NCBI RefSeq assembly: GCF_001884235.1
Contig: NZ_MAOI01000090.1
Span: 1-53,646 of the forward strand
Direction of reading: 5' to 3'
Source: Bacillus paramycoides
Lineage (GTDB): Bacteria; Bacillota; Bacilli; Bacillales; Bacillaceae_G
Length of the DNA stretch: 53,646 nucleotides
A program made the position numbers and the translations under genes. Below are positions 34,358-42,194 of this stretch, piece by piece; position 1 is the stretch's first letter, and each line of letters begins with the position of its first letter. The notes beneath the pieces are model-generated. The model saw only the letters and a program-made list of their open reading frames with translations. It was not told the origin of the DNA and did not search any database.

Positions 34358-35014
34358 CTAATCTAAAAATGCAGTAAAAGCAATAATAACTAATAAAACA
34401 CCACTAATAAGCGTCCCAAACTGTCCAATCGTGAACTTTCCAATTCTTACATTTGCTACTTTTTCTCCTAGTACTACGCCTGCCCACACAGTTATAAAGC
34501 TAGCTATTGATGCAGCTAAACAAATTGCAATAGGTGATAATCCTAATAAACCAGCACCTAATCCATTTGTAAGAGCATTTGCTGAAAGAGCGACACCAAG
34601 GAAAAGAGATTCAACAAACCCAATACTTCCAGACTTATCAATATCTGCCTTCGTTGGATCTTTCATAATTGTTTTCAGACTTCCGGAGACCCCATCTTTA
34701 TTTGAAGTTTCTCCCTCTACTTCTCTTATAGATGCCACTTCTTTATTTTTTCGTGGCATGGCGAGTAACATAATACGAATACCAATAATCACTAAAAGTA
34801 ATGAACCAACGATCACCGGAAATATTCCAGGCAATACTTTAGATAGCCAGACACCAAAATAAATTCCTGCTGCACTAAAAAGAAAGCAAATGACAGAAAT
34901 AATAAAGTTTGAGAAGGCATTTATTCGAATACCACGTATTCCATATGAAATACCTACACCAAAATTATCAATGCTTGAAGATATCGTAAGTGCTAGTATC
35001 ATCATCCATGCCAT
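34358..35014 (-). CDS. ytaF: YtaF-type sporulation membrane protein (MntP/YtaF family)
   Basis: About 218 residues with six predicted helices in two groups of three, separated by a charged loop at about 85-125. MILALTISSSIDNFGVGISYG and FLGVALSANALTNGLGAGLLG are the repeated N-D/N-x-x-x-G pattern of this manganese-exporter-related family. The ATG at 35014 is preferred over one at 35029 because GAGG lies 9 bases upstream. YtaF is named from sporulation expression in B. subtilis; its transported ion is not established. Confidence 0.87.
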   Translation of the reverse strand: MAWMMILALTISSSIDNFGVGISYGIRGIRINAFSNFIISVICFLFSAAGIYFGVWLSKVLPGIFPVIVGSLLLVIIGIRIMLLAMPRKNKEVASIREVEGETSNKDGVSGSLKTIMKDPTKADIDKSGSIGFVESLFLGVALSANALTNGLGAGLLGLSPIAICLAASIASFITVWAGVVLGEKVANVRIGKFTIGQFGTLISGVLLVIIAFTAFLD

Positions 35015-35029
35015 TATAATCAACCTCAT

Positions 35030-35483
35030 TTCACAATTGATATATATTTCTCTTGAAGCTTGGCTTTTAACAGCATTTCAACTCATCTAGGTTCATCCTC
35101 AATCATAAAACCACTCTTCACATCCTTTTTCAATATTTTCTTATACGCCCTTATTCCCTTTAGTTCATATAGAAAATCTTTTTGTCTAATACCGTATTTA
35201 ATAGGATAACTTACGTATCGGGACACTATTTTGCACGAGAGAAATTCTTTTTAGATAAAGCAATTAAAACCATATTATGTGAATATAAAATGAACTATGT
35301 TAACATTATTTTTATTTTTTGCAAATGTATTGATTTTTTATTGCAAATTAATTTAATGTTTGATTTCATTTGTTGATAAATTATTGAAAATTCATTTAGA
35401 TAACTACAAATGCACACTCCAAAAACTAGACTCATATCCTAATTTTGTACAATGACTTTCAAATAGAAAGGCAGGTAATACAA
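35030..35483. other. 450-bp intergenic region
   Basis: AT-rich DNA between the divergent ytaF and broken cupin genes. Nothing beyond likely promoters could be supported. Confidence 0.3.
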
Positions 35484-36112
35484 TTGACTTCTAATGTCGA
35501 CTACACTTCCCCATCAACCAATTTCACTCATGATTTAAGTAAAAGTAATTTTTTTTAAAAAGATGCTCAAAATTATATAAACGTACTTAGCATTAAACAG
35601 TTAAATACATTAGAAAACACTTCTTTGTTAGATATTTATTTAAGTACAGGTAATGTTGTAGAACCACACATTCATCAAAATGCAGCTGAACTCGTGTATT
35701 GTATTTCAGGGTCCGCTGTCGTTTCGTTACTTAATCCGTTTACGAATCAAATTTTAAACTTACCTATAAAACCAGGGCAAGTTGCAAATGTCCCGCAAGC
35801 TTGGTGGCATTATGAGATCGCAACAACTGATAACACACATTTATTAGCTATTTTTGATGCCCCTACCCCTGAAGTTATTTTTGGATCTGATATTTTAAGA
35901 TTAACCCCAGCTAATATGATGGCTCATACTTATTGTCTCGATGAACAGCAATGGAAACAAGCAATATCGCCTATTCAATCCACTACAGTAATTGGACCTC
36001 CCGCAAACTGTAATCAAAACCGAGGTATGATAAACCAATCACCCCCCCTACTCAACAACAAAATTTATATTACCAAGATTCATATTATTTCCCTCTTTAC
36101 TGGGGATATTAA
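35484..36112 (+). pseudogene. cupin-domain protein, broken by a stop and a frameshift
   Basis: A TTG at 35484 with GGCAGGT upstream opens the frame. After 24 codons a TAA (35556-35558) follows a T run; the same frame then continues through the cupin core: GNVVEPHIHQNAAELVYCISG (motif 1, split across H-x-H and E) and PGQVANVPQAWWHYE (motif 2). At 36042-36048 a run of seven C shifts the frame: an eighth C would join it to TQQQNLYYQDSYYFPLYWGY and a stop at 36112, a more natural, tyrosine-rich end. Two independent lesions make a pseudogene likely, though the C run could allow slippage. Confidence 0.78.
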
Positions 36113-36261
36113 TTTATACATTTTCAAAAAAACACCATGTATCTCCCCGGAAAATACCTAGGAGATTTTTATTGTATATCTTCTTTTCTTATTCTTTATC
36201 GTAACAATTAATAGAGTACATACATATAATATTTATATATTATATTGGAGGTGAAAGTGCT

Positions 36262-36429
36262 ATGAGTAATAATAACTATCGAAAAAACTACTCTCATAAT
36301 AAAACTAGTAGCTCTTCAGCATCCTCTCAAACTTCGAATTCTCAATCTTCCAATTCCCAATCGCAAAGAGATTTAGCCCAACAAGGCTATGTAAAGAAAA
36401 AAGGGTGTAATTGTAATAAAAACAAATAG
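36262..36429 (+). CDS. 55-aa Ser/Asn-rich protein with Cys-Asn-Cys tail
   Basis: GGAGGTG lies 9 bases before the ATG at 36262. The product starts MSNNNYRKNYSHNK, has a central Ser/Gln/Asn run, and ends in GYVKKKGCNCNKNK. Such small, low-complexity proteins with a C-terminal CxC are common among spore-associated proteins of the B. cereus group, so a spore-coat-like role is a guess from composition. A terminator follows at 36504, and an IS1595 element is inserted 120 bases downstream. Confidence 0.7.
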   Translation: MSNNNYRKNYSHNKTSSSSASSQTSNSQSSNSQSQRDLAQQGYVKKKGCNCNKNK

Positions 36430-36503
36430 TATATAGCTTATACAAATCGACTTTATCGCATCCCTTAAATGAAAGACTTTCCTGATAAATAGTATAATTT
36501 TTC

Positions 36504-36543
36504 AAAAGATGAATTCTGTAAGGAACAAGATTCATCTTTTTTA
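36504..36543 (+). terminator. terminator of the Ser-rich gene
   Basis: AAAAGATGAAT and ATTCATCTTTT form an 11-bp stem with a 15-base loop and a run of T. The IS1595 target site lies right at its 3' edge. Confidence 0.8.
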
Positions 36544-36549
36544 TAATAA
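36542..36549. repeat. left target-site duplication of the IS1595 element
   Basis: TATAATAA here is repeated exactly at 38316-38323 on the other side of the element; 8 bp is the usual duplication of IS1595-family elements. Confidence 0.85.
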
Positions 36550-36578
36550 GGCTCTATTAAAGTAAAATGTTGATAAAA

Positions 36579-36624
36579 GATAAAAAATAACGAATGTCTA
36601 ATTAGACATTCGTTATTTTTTATC
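36579..36624 (-). terminator. 46-bp perfect palindrome at the left end of the element
   Basis: GATAAAAAATAACGAATGTC and its exact reverse complement meet at 36601/36602, giving 23-bp arms. On the minus strand it works as a strong terminator behind the passenger gene, 25 bases from its stop codon and 29 bases inside the element end. Confidence 0.85.
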
Positions 36625-36649
36625 CAAACTCATTAATAAATTGATACAT

Positions 36650-37192
36650 TTAATTGTTATTTAATCGTTTCGAGAAAATTATGGGAACATTATTTTTACA
36701 AACTATTTCTAAGATTGCAATTTCTTCAATCATACCTTTTATAGTATCATTCCTTTTTAAACAATATGTAAATGCTTCTGATAATTTTTCTGGAGTCAAT
36801 CTATTTGCTAAGGTACAATGTGGTAGCCATTTGTCAGGTAAGTATAATGAATTAGGATTGTCATTGTACTTTATAAAATTTTTGTGATGATTAGAGTGAA
36901 ATTCTAACAATTGTCTATTAATGGTGGGTGATAAAAAGAGCGTTCCTGAATTTAAAAATGACCCGATCGAATTAAAGGTTATTTCAAAACCTACCTTATC
37001 ATCATAAAATTTATCGATCTGTTCAATAAATTCATTTTTGTCTATTTCATTGTAACTTGCTAATGTAATATGTGGCACTCTGTTCACTACTTCATCTGCA
37101 TAAAACGATATTGATTTTTCTCGTAATTCTCTCCATATATCTTTAATAATTTGTTCTGTCTTTTCATCAAATTTTGCAATAACTCCATACAT
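36650..37192 (-). CDS. 2H-phosphoesterase-like protein (2'-5' RNA ligase family), IS passenger
   Basis: A 180-residue protein with the two H-x-T motifs of the 2H superfamily: PHITLAS near residue 45 and PHCTLAN near 127, about 80 apart as expected. The ends match the LigT/YjcG-type fold (MYGVIAKFDEKTEQII at the start). Enzymes of this family cut or join 2'-5' or cyclic phosphodiester bonds in RNA or nucleotides, and some cut cyclic dinucleotide signals. AAGGTGAG precedes the ATG. It lies 35 bases behind the transposase gene inside the element, so it travels with it. Confidence 0.85.
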   Translation of the reverse strand: MYGVIAKFDEKTEQIIKDIWRELREKSISFYADEVVNRVPHITLASYNEIDKNEFIEQIDKFYDDKVGFEITFNSIGSFLNSGTLFLSPTINRQLLEFHSNHHKNFIKYNDNPNSLYLPDKWLPHCTLANRLTPEKLSEAFTYCLKRNDTIKGMIEEIAILEIVCKNNVPIIFSKRLNNN

Positions 37193-37227
37193 ACATTACT
37201 CACCTTCGTTCCTTTAACTTCGGTTTA

Positions 37228-38250
37228 TTAGATGGTTAAATTTAATTGACGAATATCTTCATTTTTCAAATGATGTTCGCAAAGACTTGTGCGTACGAAG
37301 ACCTCTTTTATATTCGATGTGGTAGCATCAAACCCCTTCATTTCAAGGAATTGAAACCATGCCAAATAATGATCAAGATATTTTGTTGCGACCCCTTTAA
37401 AACGATTCATCCATTGACTTAAGCGAGCATGATAGCCATTCACATTTTGGATATGATAAATTCCTTTAATGACATGACCCGTTTTTGATGTATTAATACG
37501 ATAATGTTCCATGCCTTTTTCTTTTGCGTACGTCATGTATGCTCTCCAAGCATCTGTACAAAGAATAGTACCCACATCTAATAAATGACCAATTGTTTCT
37601 TCTACTTTTGATTTCACAATTCGTCCCATACAAGTTACTTTCGACACCGTTTGTTTGTTGCGGTCACGAGCTACCAATACACAAACTTGTTCACGACTGA
37701 TGCCACGATATTTTGATACACCGCCACGTTTACGAGCTTTACGACCAACGATACCCCTCTTTCCCTTTTCAGAGTAAAAGAAATAGGTCTCGTCCACTTC
37801 GACGATACCTTCGAATCCTTCAATCTCGATTTCTTTTAGTGCATTTAATATTTTGTGTCGCCAATAAAAGAGTGTAACCCATTTGATTCCTAATATTTGT
37901 TCGCATTTACGAAGAGATAGACCTTCAAACATCAATTTAATGAACTCTGCCCAAAATTTCGGATAACGAGTGCCATGCATAGGAGTATTGGTTAAGTCAT
38001 TAAATGTTTTACGGCAAGCCTTACAACGATAACGTTGCCGACCTTTGTATTTACCAAATCGGACAACAAATTGGCTTGTGCAATGCGGACAAACGAACCC
38101 CTCAGCAAAACGAGTTTTTCTCATGTCGTTCACAACAGAACCTGATTGAATAATTGGAAAGAGTTTATTTTTCAATGTCCAAAATAATTGTTCTTGCTGA
38201 CGAGAGTCAATTTTATTGATGTGATTTAGTAAATTACGAAAGGCTTTCAT
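37228..38250 (-). CDS. IS1595-family transposase (ISXO2-like DDE domain)
   Basis: The ATG at 38250 gives 340 residues; earlier in-frame codons lie in the palindrome and terminal repeat. A zinc ribbon sits at 54-79 (CPHC and CKAC), followed by KTFNDLTNTPMHGTR. The catalytic domain reads GIVEVDETYFFYSEKGKRG, TILCTDAWRAYMTYA and NVNGYHARLSQWMNRFKGVA, giving the two aspartates and a third asparagine-type position seen in part of the family. GGGAG in the palindrome arm serves as ribosome site. The reading frame looks intact. Confidence 0.92.
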   Translation of the reverse strand: MKAFRNLLNHINKIDSRQQEQLFWTLKNKLFPIIQSGSVVNDMRKTRFAEGFVCPHCTSQFVVRFGKYKGRQRYRCKACRKTFNDLTNTPMHGTRYPKFWAEFIKLMFEGLSLRKCEQILGIKWVTLFYWRHKILNALKEIEIEGFEGIVEVDETYFFYSEKGKRGIVGRKARKRGGVSKYRGISREQVCVLVARDRNKQTVSKVTCMGRIVKSKVEETIGHLLDVGTILCTDAWRAYMTYAKEKGMEHYRINTSKTGHVIKGIYHIQNVNGYHARLSQWMNRFKGVATKYLDHYLAWFQFLEMKGFDATTSNIKEVFVRTSLCEHHLKNEDIRQLNLTI

Positions 38251-38257
38251 GATTACA

Positions 38258-38283
38258 AACACACTCCCAATTGGGAGTGTGTT
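38258..38283 (-). promoter_or_regulatory. palindrome that would hide the transposase ribosome site
   Basis: AACACACTCCCAA and its exact complement form 13-bp arms with no loop bases to spare. The 3' arm on the minus strand contains GGGAG, the only ribosome-site candidate for the ATG at 38250. Transcripts entering from outside the element would fold it away. Confidence 0.6.
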
Positions 38284-38315
38284 AGCCGTTATCAACAATC
38301 TTTTTTAACAGAGCC

Positions 38316-38323
38316 TATAATAA
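38316..38323. repeat. right target-site duplication of the IS1595 element
   Basis: TATAATAA, identical to 36542-36549. Confidence 0.85.
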
Positions 38324-38637
38324 TGATAAACAAATTCAAATGTATAGTAAAAATCCAAATTTTAATTTTTCTTGTATATCCAATAATTTCTCAATTTCAT
38401 CATCCACATTAATTATTAAAAAAAATTAATAATATACTTTCCTCTACCAACAAAAGATTCCCTTATAACAATAGTAGAAACTATCTATACTAAATATTCC
38501 GTATAAACATTATCAATTTACTCCATCCCTTACCGATGTTACATTAAATGTGAAGACAGTTTCTCTTTTACTAATCATCTCTCAATTTGTATTCGAGAAA
38601 CATTCTCCAATCCTATACGCGAGAGCAATACTGTGTT
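38324..38637. other. intergenic stretch right of the IS element
   Basis: About 310 bases of AT-rich DNA with no supported gene; it may include the far part of the intergenic space split by the insertion. Confidence 0.3.
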
Positions 38638-38662
38638 GACACTCAAACGAGTGTCTTTTTTT
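38638..38662 (+). terminator. orphan intrinsic terminator
   Basis: GACACTC-AAAC-GAGTGTC followed by seven T is a good plus-strand terminator, yet no plus-strand gene precedes it closely, suggesting that the gene it served was lost, or that a short RNA ends here. Confidence 0.65.
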
Positions 38663-38746
38663 ATAATTTGTCACAAAATAAAAACCACCTTATATAGATG
38701 GTTTTATACTTACGAATCTCATTATAATTTTTATGTAAATACCATT

Positions 38747-39304
38747 TTATGAAACTGGATAATATATTGTCATACTCAACCGCGTTAGAATGTCTCCTGA
38801 ATTATAATAACTATGTTGTCTATCCGCTTTAAACCTAATTGAATCTCCACTATTTAATTTATATTGGCAATCATTTACTTCAATTGTCAATTCACCATCA
38901 AACACCGTTATAAATTCTTCAGTTCCTTCTTTATGCGCTTCAGAACTTAACTTTCCTTCAGTGTCAATTTCAACAGTATAGATTTCAAAATGTCTATCAT
39001 CTTGGAAAGGAAATGATGGATAAACTTTATATCTCCCATTGCCTTCAGATAATACTTGAACATCATTTCGTAAAACAACTTTCGTATCTGGCTGTGGATT
39101 ATTGATTAAAGAAGTAAAAGACACTTTCAGTCCATTAGCAATTTTCCAAATCGTTGTAAGTGTCGGACTAGATTCTCCCCTTTCAATTTGTCCGATCATC
39201 GTTTTACTTACACCACTTAATTGTGAAACTTTTTCTAAACTCAGCTTTTCTTTCTCTCGAATAGCTTTTAAATTTTTTGCAAGGATAAGTTGAATTTCCT
39301 CCAT
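38747..39304 (-). CDS. XRE-family regulator with C-terminal cupin domain
   Basis: The ATG at 39304 gives 185 residues and follows AGGGGTG. Residues 8-62 are a Cro/CI helix-turn-helix: LKAIREKEKLSLEKVSQLSG, VSKTMIGQIERGESSPTLTT and LWKIANGLKVSF-like text. Residues 105-180 form a cupin: EAHKEGTEEFITVFDGELTI and LNSGDSIRFKADRQHSYYN. This architecture often controls an adjacent amino acid or amine exporter; here a LysE-type gene is divergent with ATAACG/CGTTAT sequences between the two. Confidence 0.88.
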   Translation of the reverse strand: MEEIQLILAKNLKAIREKEKLSLEKVSQLSGVSKTMIGQIERGESSPTLTTIWKIANGLKVSFTSLINNPQPDTKVVLRNDVQVLSEGNGRYKVYPSFPFQDDRHFEIYTVEIDTEGKLSSEAHKEGTEEFITVFDGELTIEVNDCQYKLNSGDSIRFKADRQHSYYNSGDILTRLSMTIYYPVS

Positions 39305-39331
39305 AAAAAACACCCCTATATCATATACAAT

Positions 39332-39345
39332 ATAACGTCCGTTAT
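39332..39345. promoter_or_regulatory. ATAACG-TC-CGTTAT palindrome between XRE and lysE genes
   Basis: A 6-2-6 perfect palindrome with a further CGTTATA half site at 39363-39369. It sits in the 113-base divergent promoter region, the expected place for the operator of the XRE-cupin protein. Confidence 0.55.
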
Positions 39346-39417
39346 GTATAATAAAAAGCACACGTTATATTGTTCTTTTCGGTCATTATAACATACAAAT
39401 TACAGGGAGGTTTTGAA

Positions 39418-40002
39418 ATGTCTATATTTTCTTTTTTAATATTCGTCTTTATTAGCAGCTTCACACCAGGCCCTAACAATTTTTTAGCTATGACATACGC
39501 CAACCAACATGGGTTAAAAAGAAGCATTAAATTTTGTTTAGGAGTGGCTTTCGGTTTTTTCATCATCACTTCTTTATGTAGTTTCTTTAATATCGTACTT
39601 ATAAACATTTTGCCAATAATTGAATTCCCTTTAAAATTTTTAGGAGTAGCTTATATGCTGTATTTAGCTTTTAAAATACTCACTAGTAAAAGCAACATAG
39701 ATACAAAGAAAAAAAGTTATAAAAGTTTATTTTTAGTAGGAATTGCACTTCAATTCGTTAACCCAAAAGGAATTTTATTCGGACTGACTGTAGTATCAAC
39801 TTTTATTCTCCCTTACTACAATTCATATTCTAGTTACCTTCTTTTTTCATTATTTTTAGGTGTAGTCGGTTTAATGAGTACGTTTAGTTGGTGCCTATTC
39901 GGTTCGCTATTCCAAAAACTTTTATTAAAACATAACCAACTATTTAACATCATTATGGCAATTTTATTAGTTTTTAGTGCTATTTCAATTATTATCAACT
40001 AG
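39418..40002 (+). CDS. LysE/RhtB-family amino acid exporter
   Basis: A 194-residue membrane protein with six predicted helices; GGGAGG lies 7 bases before the ATG. The N-terminal FISSFTPGPNNFLAMTYANQ is the family signature (the conserved PGP followed by a basic loop), and FVNPKGILFGLTV is the second conserved loop. Members export amino acids such as lysine, threonine or homoserine derivatives; which one is not determinable. The divergent XRE-cupin regulator is its probable controller. Confidence 0.88.
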   Translation: MSIFSFLIFVFISSFTPGPNNFLAMTYANQHGLKRSIKFCLGVAFGFFIITSLCSFFNIVLINILPIIEFPLKFLGVAYMLYLAFKILTSKSNIDTKKKSYKSLFLVGIALQFVNPKGILFGLTVVSTFILPYYNSYSSYLLFSLFLGVVGLMSTFSWCLFGSLFQKLLLKHNQLFNIIMAILLVFSAISIIIN

Positions 40003-40146
40003 GTCCATAGCTATGCTAATTTTTAACTGTAGATCCTCTCACCTATCCTTTTTACTTTTGAAGTCGTAAGGTGGGCGCCTTCTAGCAACAAAATCCGCAC
40101 CATATCATACTAAATAAGAAGAGTTTTATATAAGGAGGAGGTTTTC

Positions 40147-40206
40147 ATTAAGGCTACTTTGATTTCTCATTTTTATAATGAAGAATATTTATTTGACAAC
40201 ACTTGA
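40147..40206 (+). pseudogene. relic of a glycosyltransferase-like N-terminus
   Basis: Behind a perfect AAGGAGGAGG stands ATT AAG GCT ACT where ATG would be expected, and the frame reads KATLISHFYNEEYLF before a stop. Lysine-ATLISHFYNEEYLL is a familiar start of family 2 glycosyltransferases. Only 20 codons remain, so the gene is a relic with both its start codon and body lost. Recognition is from memory of the motif and short. Confidence 0.4.
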
Positions 40207-40351
40207 AAAATTAGAAAAAAACTATAAATACTATGCAACCTTAACTACTGATCTTCGATTAATCCAGAATACCAAACTGTATTTCCCGATTTATGTTTTC
40301 CTAACAATTAATACTACCAAAAGATTAGAAATCCATACTTATATAATTAAA

Positions 40352-40383
40352 AATGCGGTTTCTCTTTTACGAGAAACCGCATT
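40352..40383 (-). terminator. terminator of the ABC exporter operon
   Basis: AATGCGGTTTCTC and GAGAAACCGCATT form a perfect 13-bp stem with a 6-base loop; the minus strand continues TTTTAATTAT. It lies 15 bases behind the stop codon. Confidence 0.85.
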
Positions 40384-40397
40384 ACATCAATATTTTG

Positions 40398-42194
40398 TTA
40401 AATTTTAAACTGACTCGTATACAAATCGAAGTAAAATCCTCTATCTTCCATTAGAGACTCATGATTCCCTCTTTCAAAAATACTACCATCTTTAATAACG
40501 AGTATTTGATCTGCTTTTTCAATGGTTTTAAGTCGATGAGCGATTACAAAACTTGTTCTCCCTCTCATTAAATTATTTAATCCAGCTTGAATTTGCAATT
40601 CTGTTCTCGTATCAATATTAGATGTTGCTTCATCGAGAATTAATATATCTGCATCGGCTAAAATCGCTCTCGCAATTGCAAGGAGTTGTTTTTGTCCTTG
40701 ACTTAAATTCGATCCTTCTGAAGCAATTTCTGTTTCATATTGACTTGGCATATGCTTAATAAAAGAATGAGCTGAAGCTGCTTTAGCTGCTGCAATTACT
40801 TCTTCATCACTTGCATTTAAACGTCCATAACGGATGTTATCCATTATTGTTCCTGCAAATAAATACGTATCTTGTAAAACAACCCCTATTTTACTTCGCA
40901 AAGAATTAATATCATAATTCTTTATATCTTTTCCATCAATGTTAATTTGTCCTTTTTGAATATCATAAAAGCGAGTTAACAAATTAATAATTGTTGTTTT
41001 TCCTGATCCAGTTGGACCAACTAAAGCGATTGTCTCACCAGGTTTTGCCTCAAGACTCACATCTTTTAAAATCGTTTTATTTTCCGCATACCCAAATGAA
41101 ACTTTCTCAAGCACTACATTTCCTTGCAATTTTTGTACAACTAATGCATCTTTTTTATTTTGAATTTCTGGTACTTCATCCATAATTTCAAAGACGCGTT
41201 CTCCTCCAGCAACTGCAGCTTGAATCGTATTCATTAAAGTTGCAAATTGACTAAGAGGTCTTGAAAATTGACGAGAATAGTTAATAAAAGCCGCAATAAC
41301 ACCTACTGTTGTCATACCATTTAAAACCATAACGGATCCAGCACCAATTACAAGCCCCATTCCTAAGTTATTAATAAAGTTCATGCTTGGAAAAATAAAA
41401 GCTGAAAACGTATCAGATTTTGTAGCTGAAACTCTTAGTTGTTCATTTATCTTATTAAAATTCTGTACTGTTTCTTTTTCTTTTCCGTACAATGTTGTAA
41501 CGTCTGCACCTGTAATAGCTTCCTCGATAAATCCGTTTAATTCACCTAAATCTTTTTGACGCTTCGCAAAGTTTTTACCACTATATGCAACTAGTTTTTT
41601 TGTAACGAAAAACATAATTGGCACTGTAATTAAAGTTACAATTGCTAAAATCCAATCTAATGAAAACATCGCAATCGTTACACCTATAAATGTTAACGCT
41701 GATGAAATAATCTGTACAACACTTTGTGTCAAAGCTTGATTTAAATTATCAATATCGTTTGTCACTCGACTCATTAAATCACCTTGAGAACGAATATCAA
41801 AGAATCGTAGCGAAAGTGTTTGGATTTTCTCAAAAATATCTTGTCGTATTTTTTGTATTGTTTTTAATGCAACGTTAATCATTACAAACGTTTGTAGCCA
41901 TGTTAGAAGCACCGTTATACCATAAATTGCGATAAGTAGCATACACATTCTCGCAATACCACTTAAATCTTTTGGCACAATGTATTGGTCAATAATTACT
42001 CCCATATAATACGGACCTAATAATCCGAGTAATGTAGTAACAAATACTAGAAAAATAACGAACATAAGCGAGGCTTTTTGATACCCCATATAGTTCCATA
42101 TCCGCATTACAGTTCCTCTAGTATTCTGCGCTTTTCCCATCTTCGGTGCGTTACGTCCACCTTTATTAGCAAATTGTCCTTGAAAATTACGCAT
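40398..42194 (-). CDS. ABC exporter half-transporter B (canonical nucleotide site residues)
   Basis: The ATG at 42194 overlaps the end of the upstream gene (ATGCGTAA) and gives 598 residues. Six helices span about 40-310. The nucleotide domain shows VGPTGSGKTTI (Walker A), VVLQDTYLFAG (Q-loop), LSQGQKQ (signature; second G replaced by Q), ILILDEATSNID (Walker B with catalytic E) and VIAHRLKTI (H-loop). It forms a heterodimer with the product of the gene before it. The altered signature faces the altered Walker B of its partner, as in TM287/288- and BmrCD-like exporters. Probably a multidrug or lipid exporter. Confidence 0.9.
   Translation of the reverse strand: MRNFQGQFANKGGRNAPKMGKAQNTRGTVMRIWNYMGYQKASLMFVIFLVFVTTLLGLLGPYYMGVIIDQYIVPKDLSGIARMCMLLIAIYGITVLLTWLQTFVMINVALKTIQKIRQDIFEKIQTLSLRFFDIRSQGDLMSRVTNDIDNLNQALTQSVVQIISSALTFIGVTIAMFSLDWILAIVTLITVPIMFFVTKKLVAYSGKNFAKRQKDLGELNGFIEEAITGADVTTLYGKEKETVQNFNKINEQLRVSATKSDTFSAFIFPSMNFINNLGMGLVIGAGSVMVLNGMTTVGVIAAFINYSRQFSRPLSQFATLMNTIQAAVAGGERVFEIMDEVPEIQNKKDALVVQKLQGNVVLEKVSFGYAENKTILKDVSLEAKPGETIALVGPTGSGKTTIINLLTRFYDIQKGQINIDGKDIKNYDINSLRSKIGVVLQDTYLFAGTIMDNIRYGRLNASDEEVIAAAKAASAHSFIKHMPSQYETEIASEGSNLSQGQKQLLAIARAILADADILILDEATSNIDTRTELQIQAGLNNLMRGRTSFVIAHRLKTIEKADQILVIKDGSIFERGNHESLMEDRGFYFDLYTSQFKI

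Larger units (their letters stand above)
36550..38315 (-). mobile_element. complete IS1595-family insertion with a passenger gene
   Basis: The 1766-bp element starts GGCTCTATTAAAG and ends, inverted, GGCTCTGTTAAAA; the first 27 bases of the two ends match at 22 positions and both finish in TGTTGATAA. An 8-bp duplication TATAATAA flanks it. It carries a DDE/ISXO2-type transposase gene and, behind it on the same strand, a 2H-phosphoesterase-like gene not needed for transposition. Passenger genes are known in some IS1595 subgroups. Intact ends, duplication and reading frames suggest a recent insertion. Confidence 0.9.

Noticed and set aside
37193-38298. longer 356-codon reading of the IS1595 transposase starting at 38298
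   Set aside because: The extra codons lie in the terminal repeat and palindrome; the ATG at 38250 matches the family N-terminus.
40178-40408. 76-codon plus-strand frame before the ABC terminator
   Set aside because: No ribosome site at its start; it overlaps the terminator hairpin and the glycosyltransferase relic, with no recognisable family.
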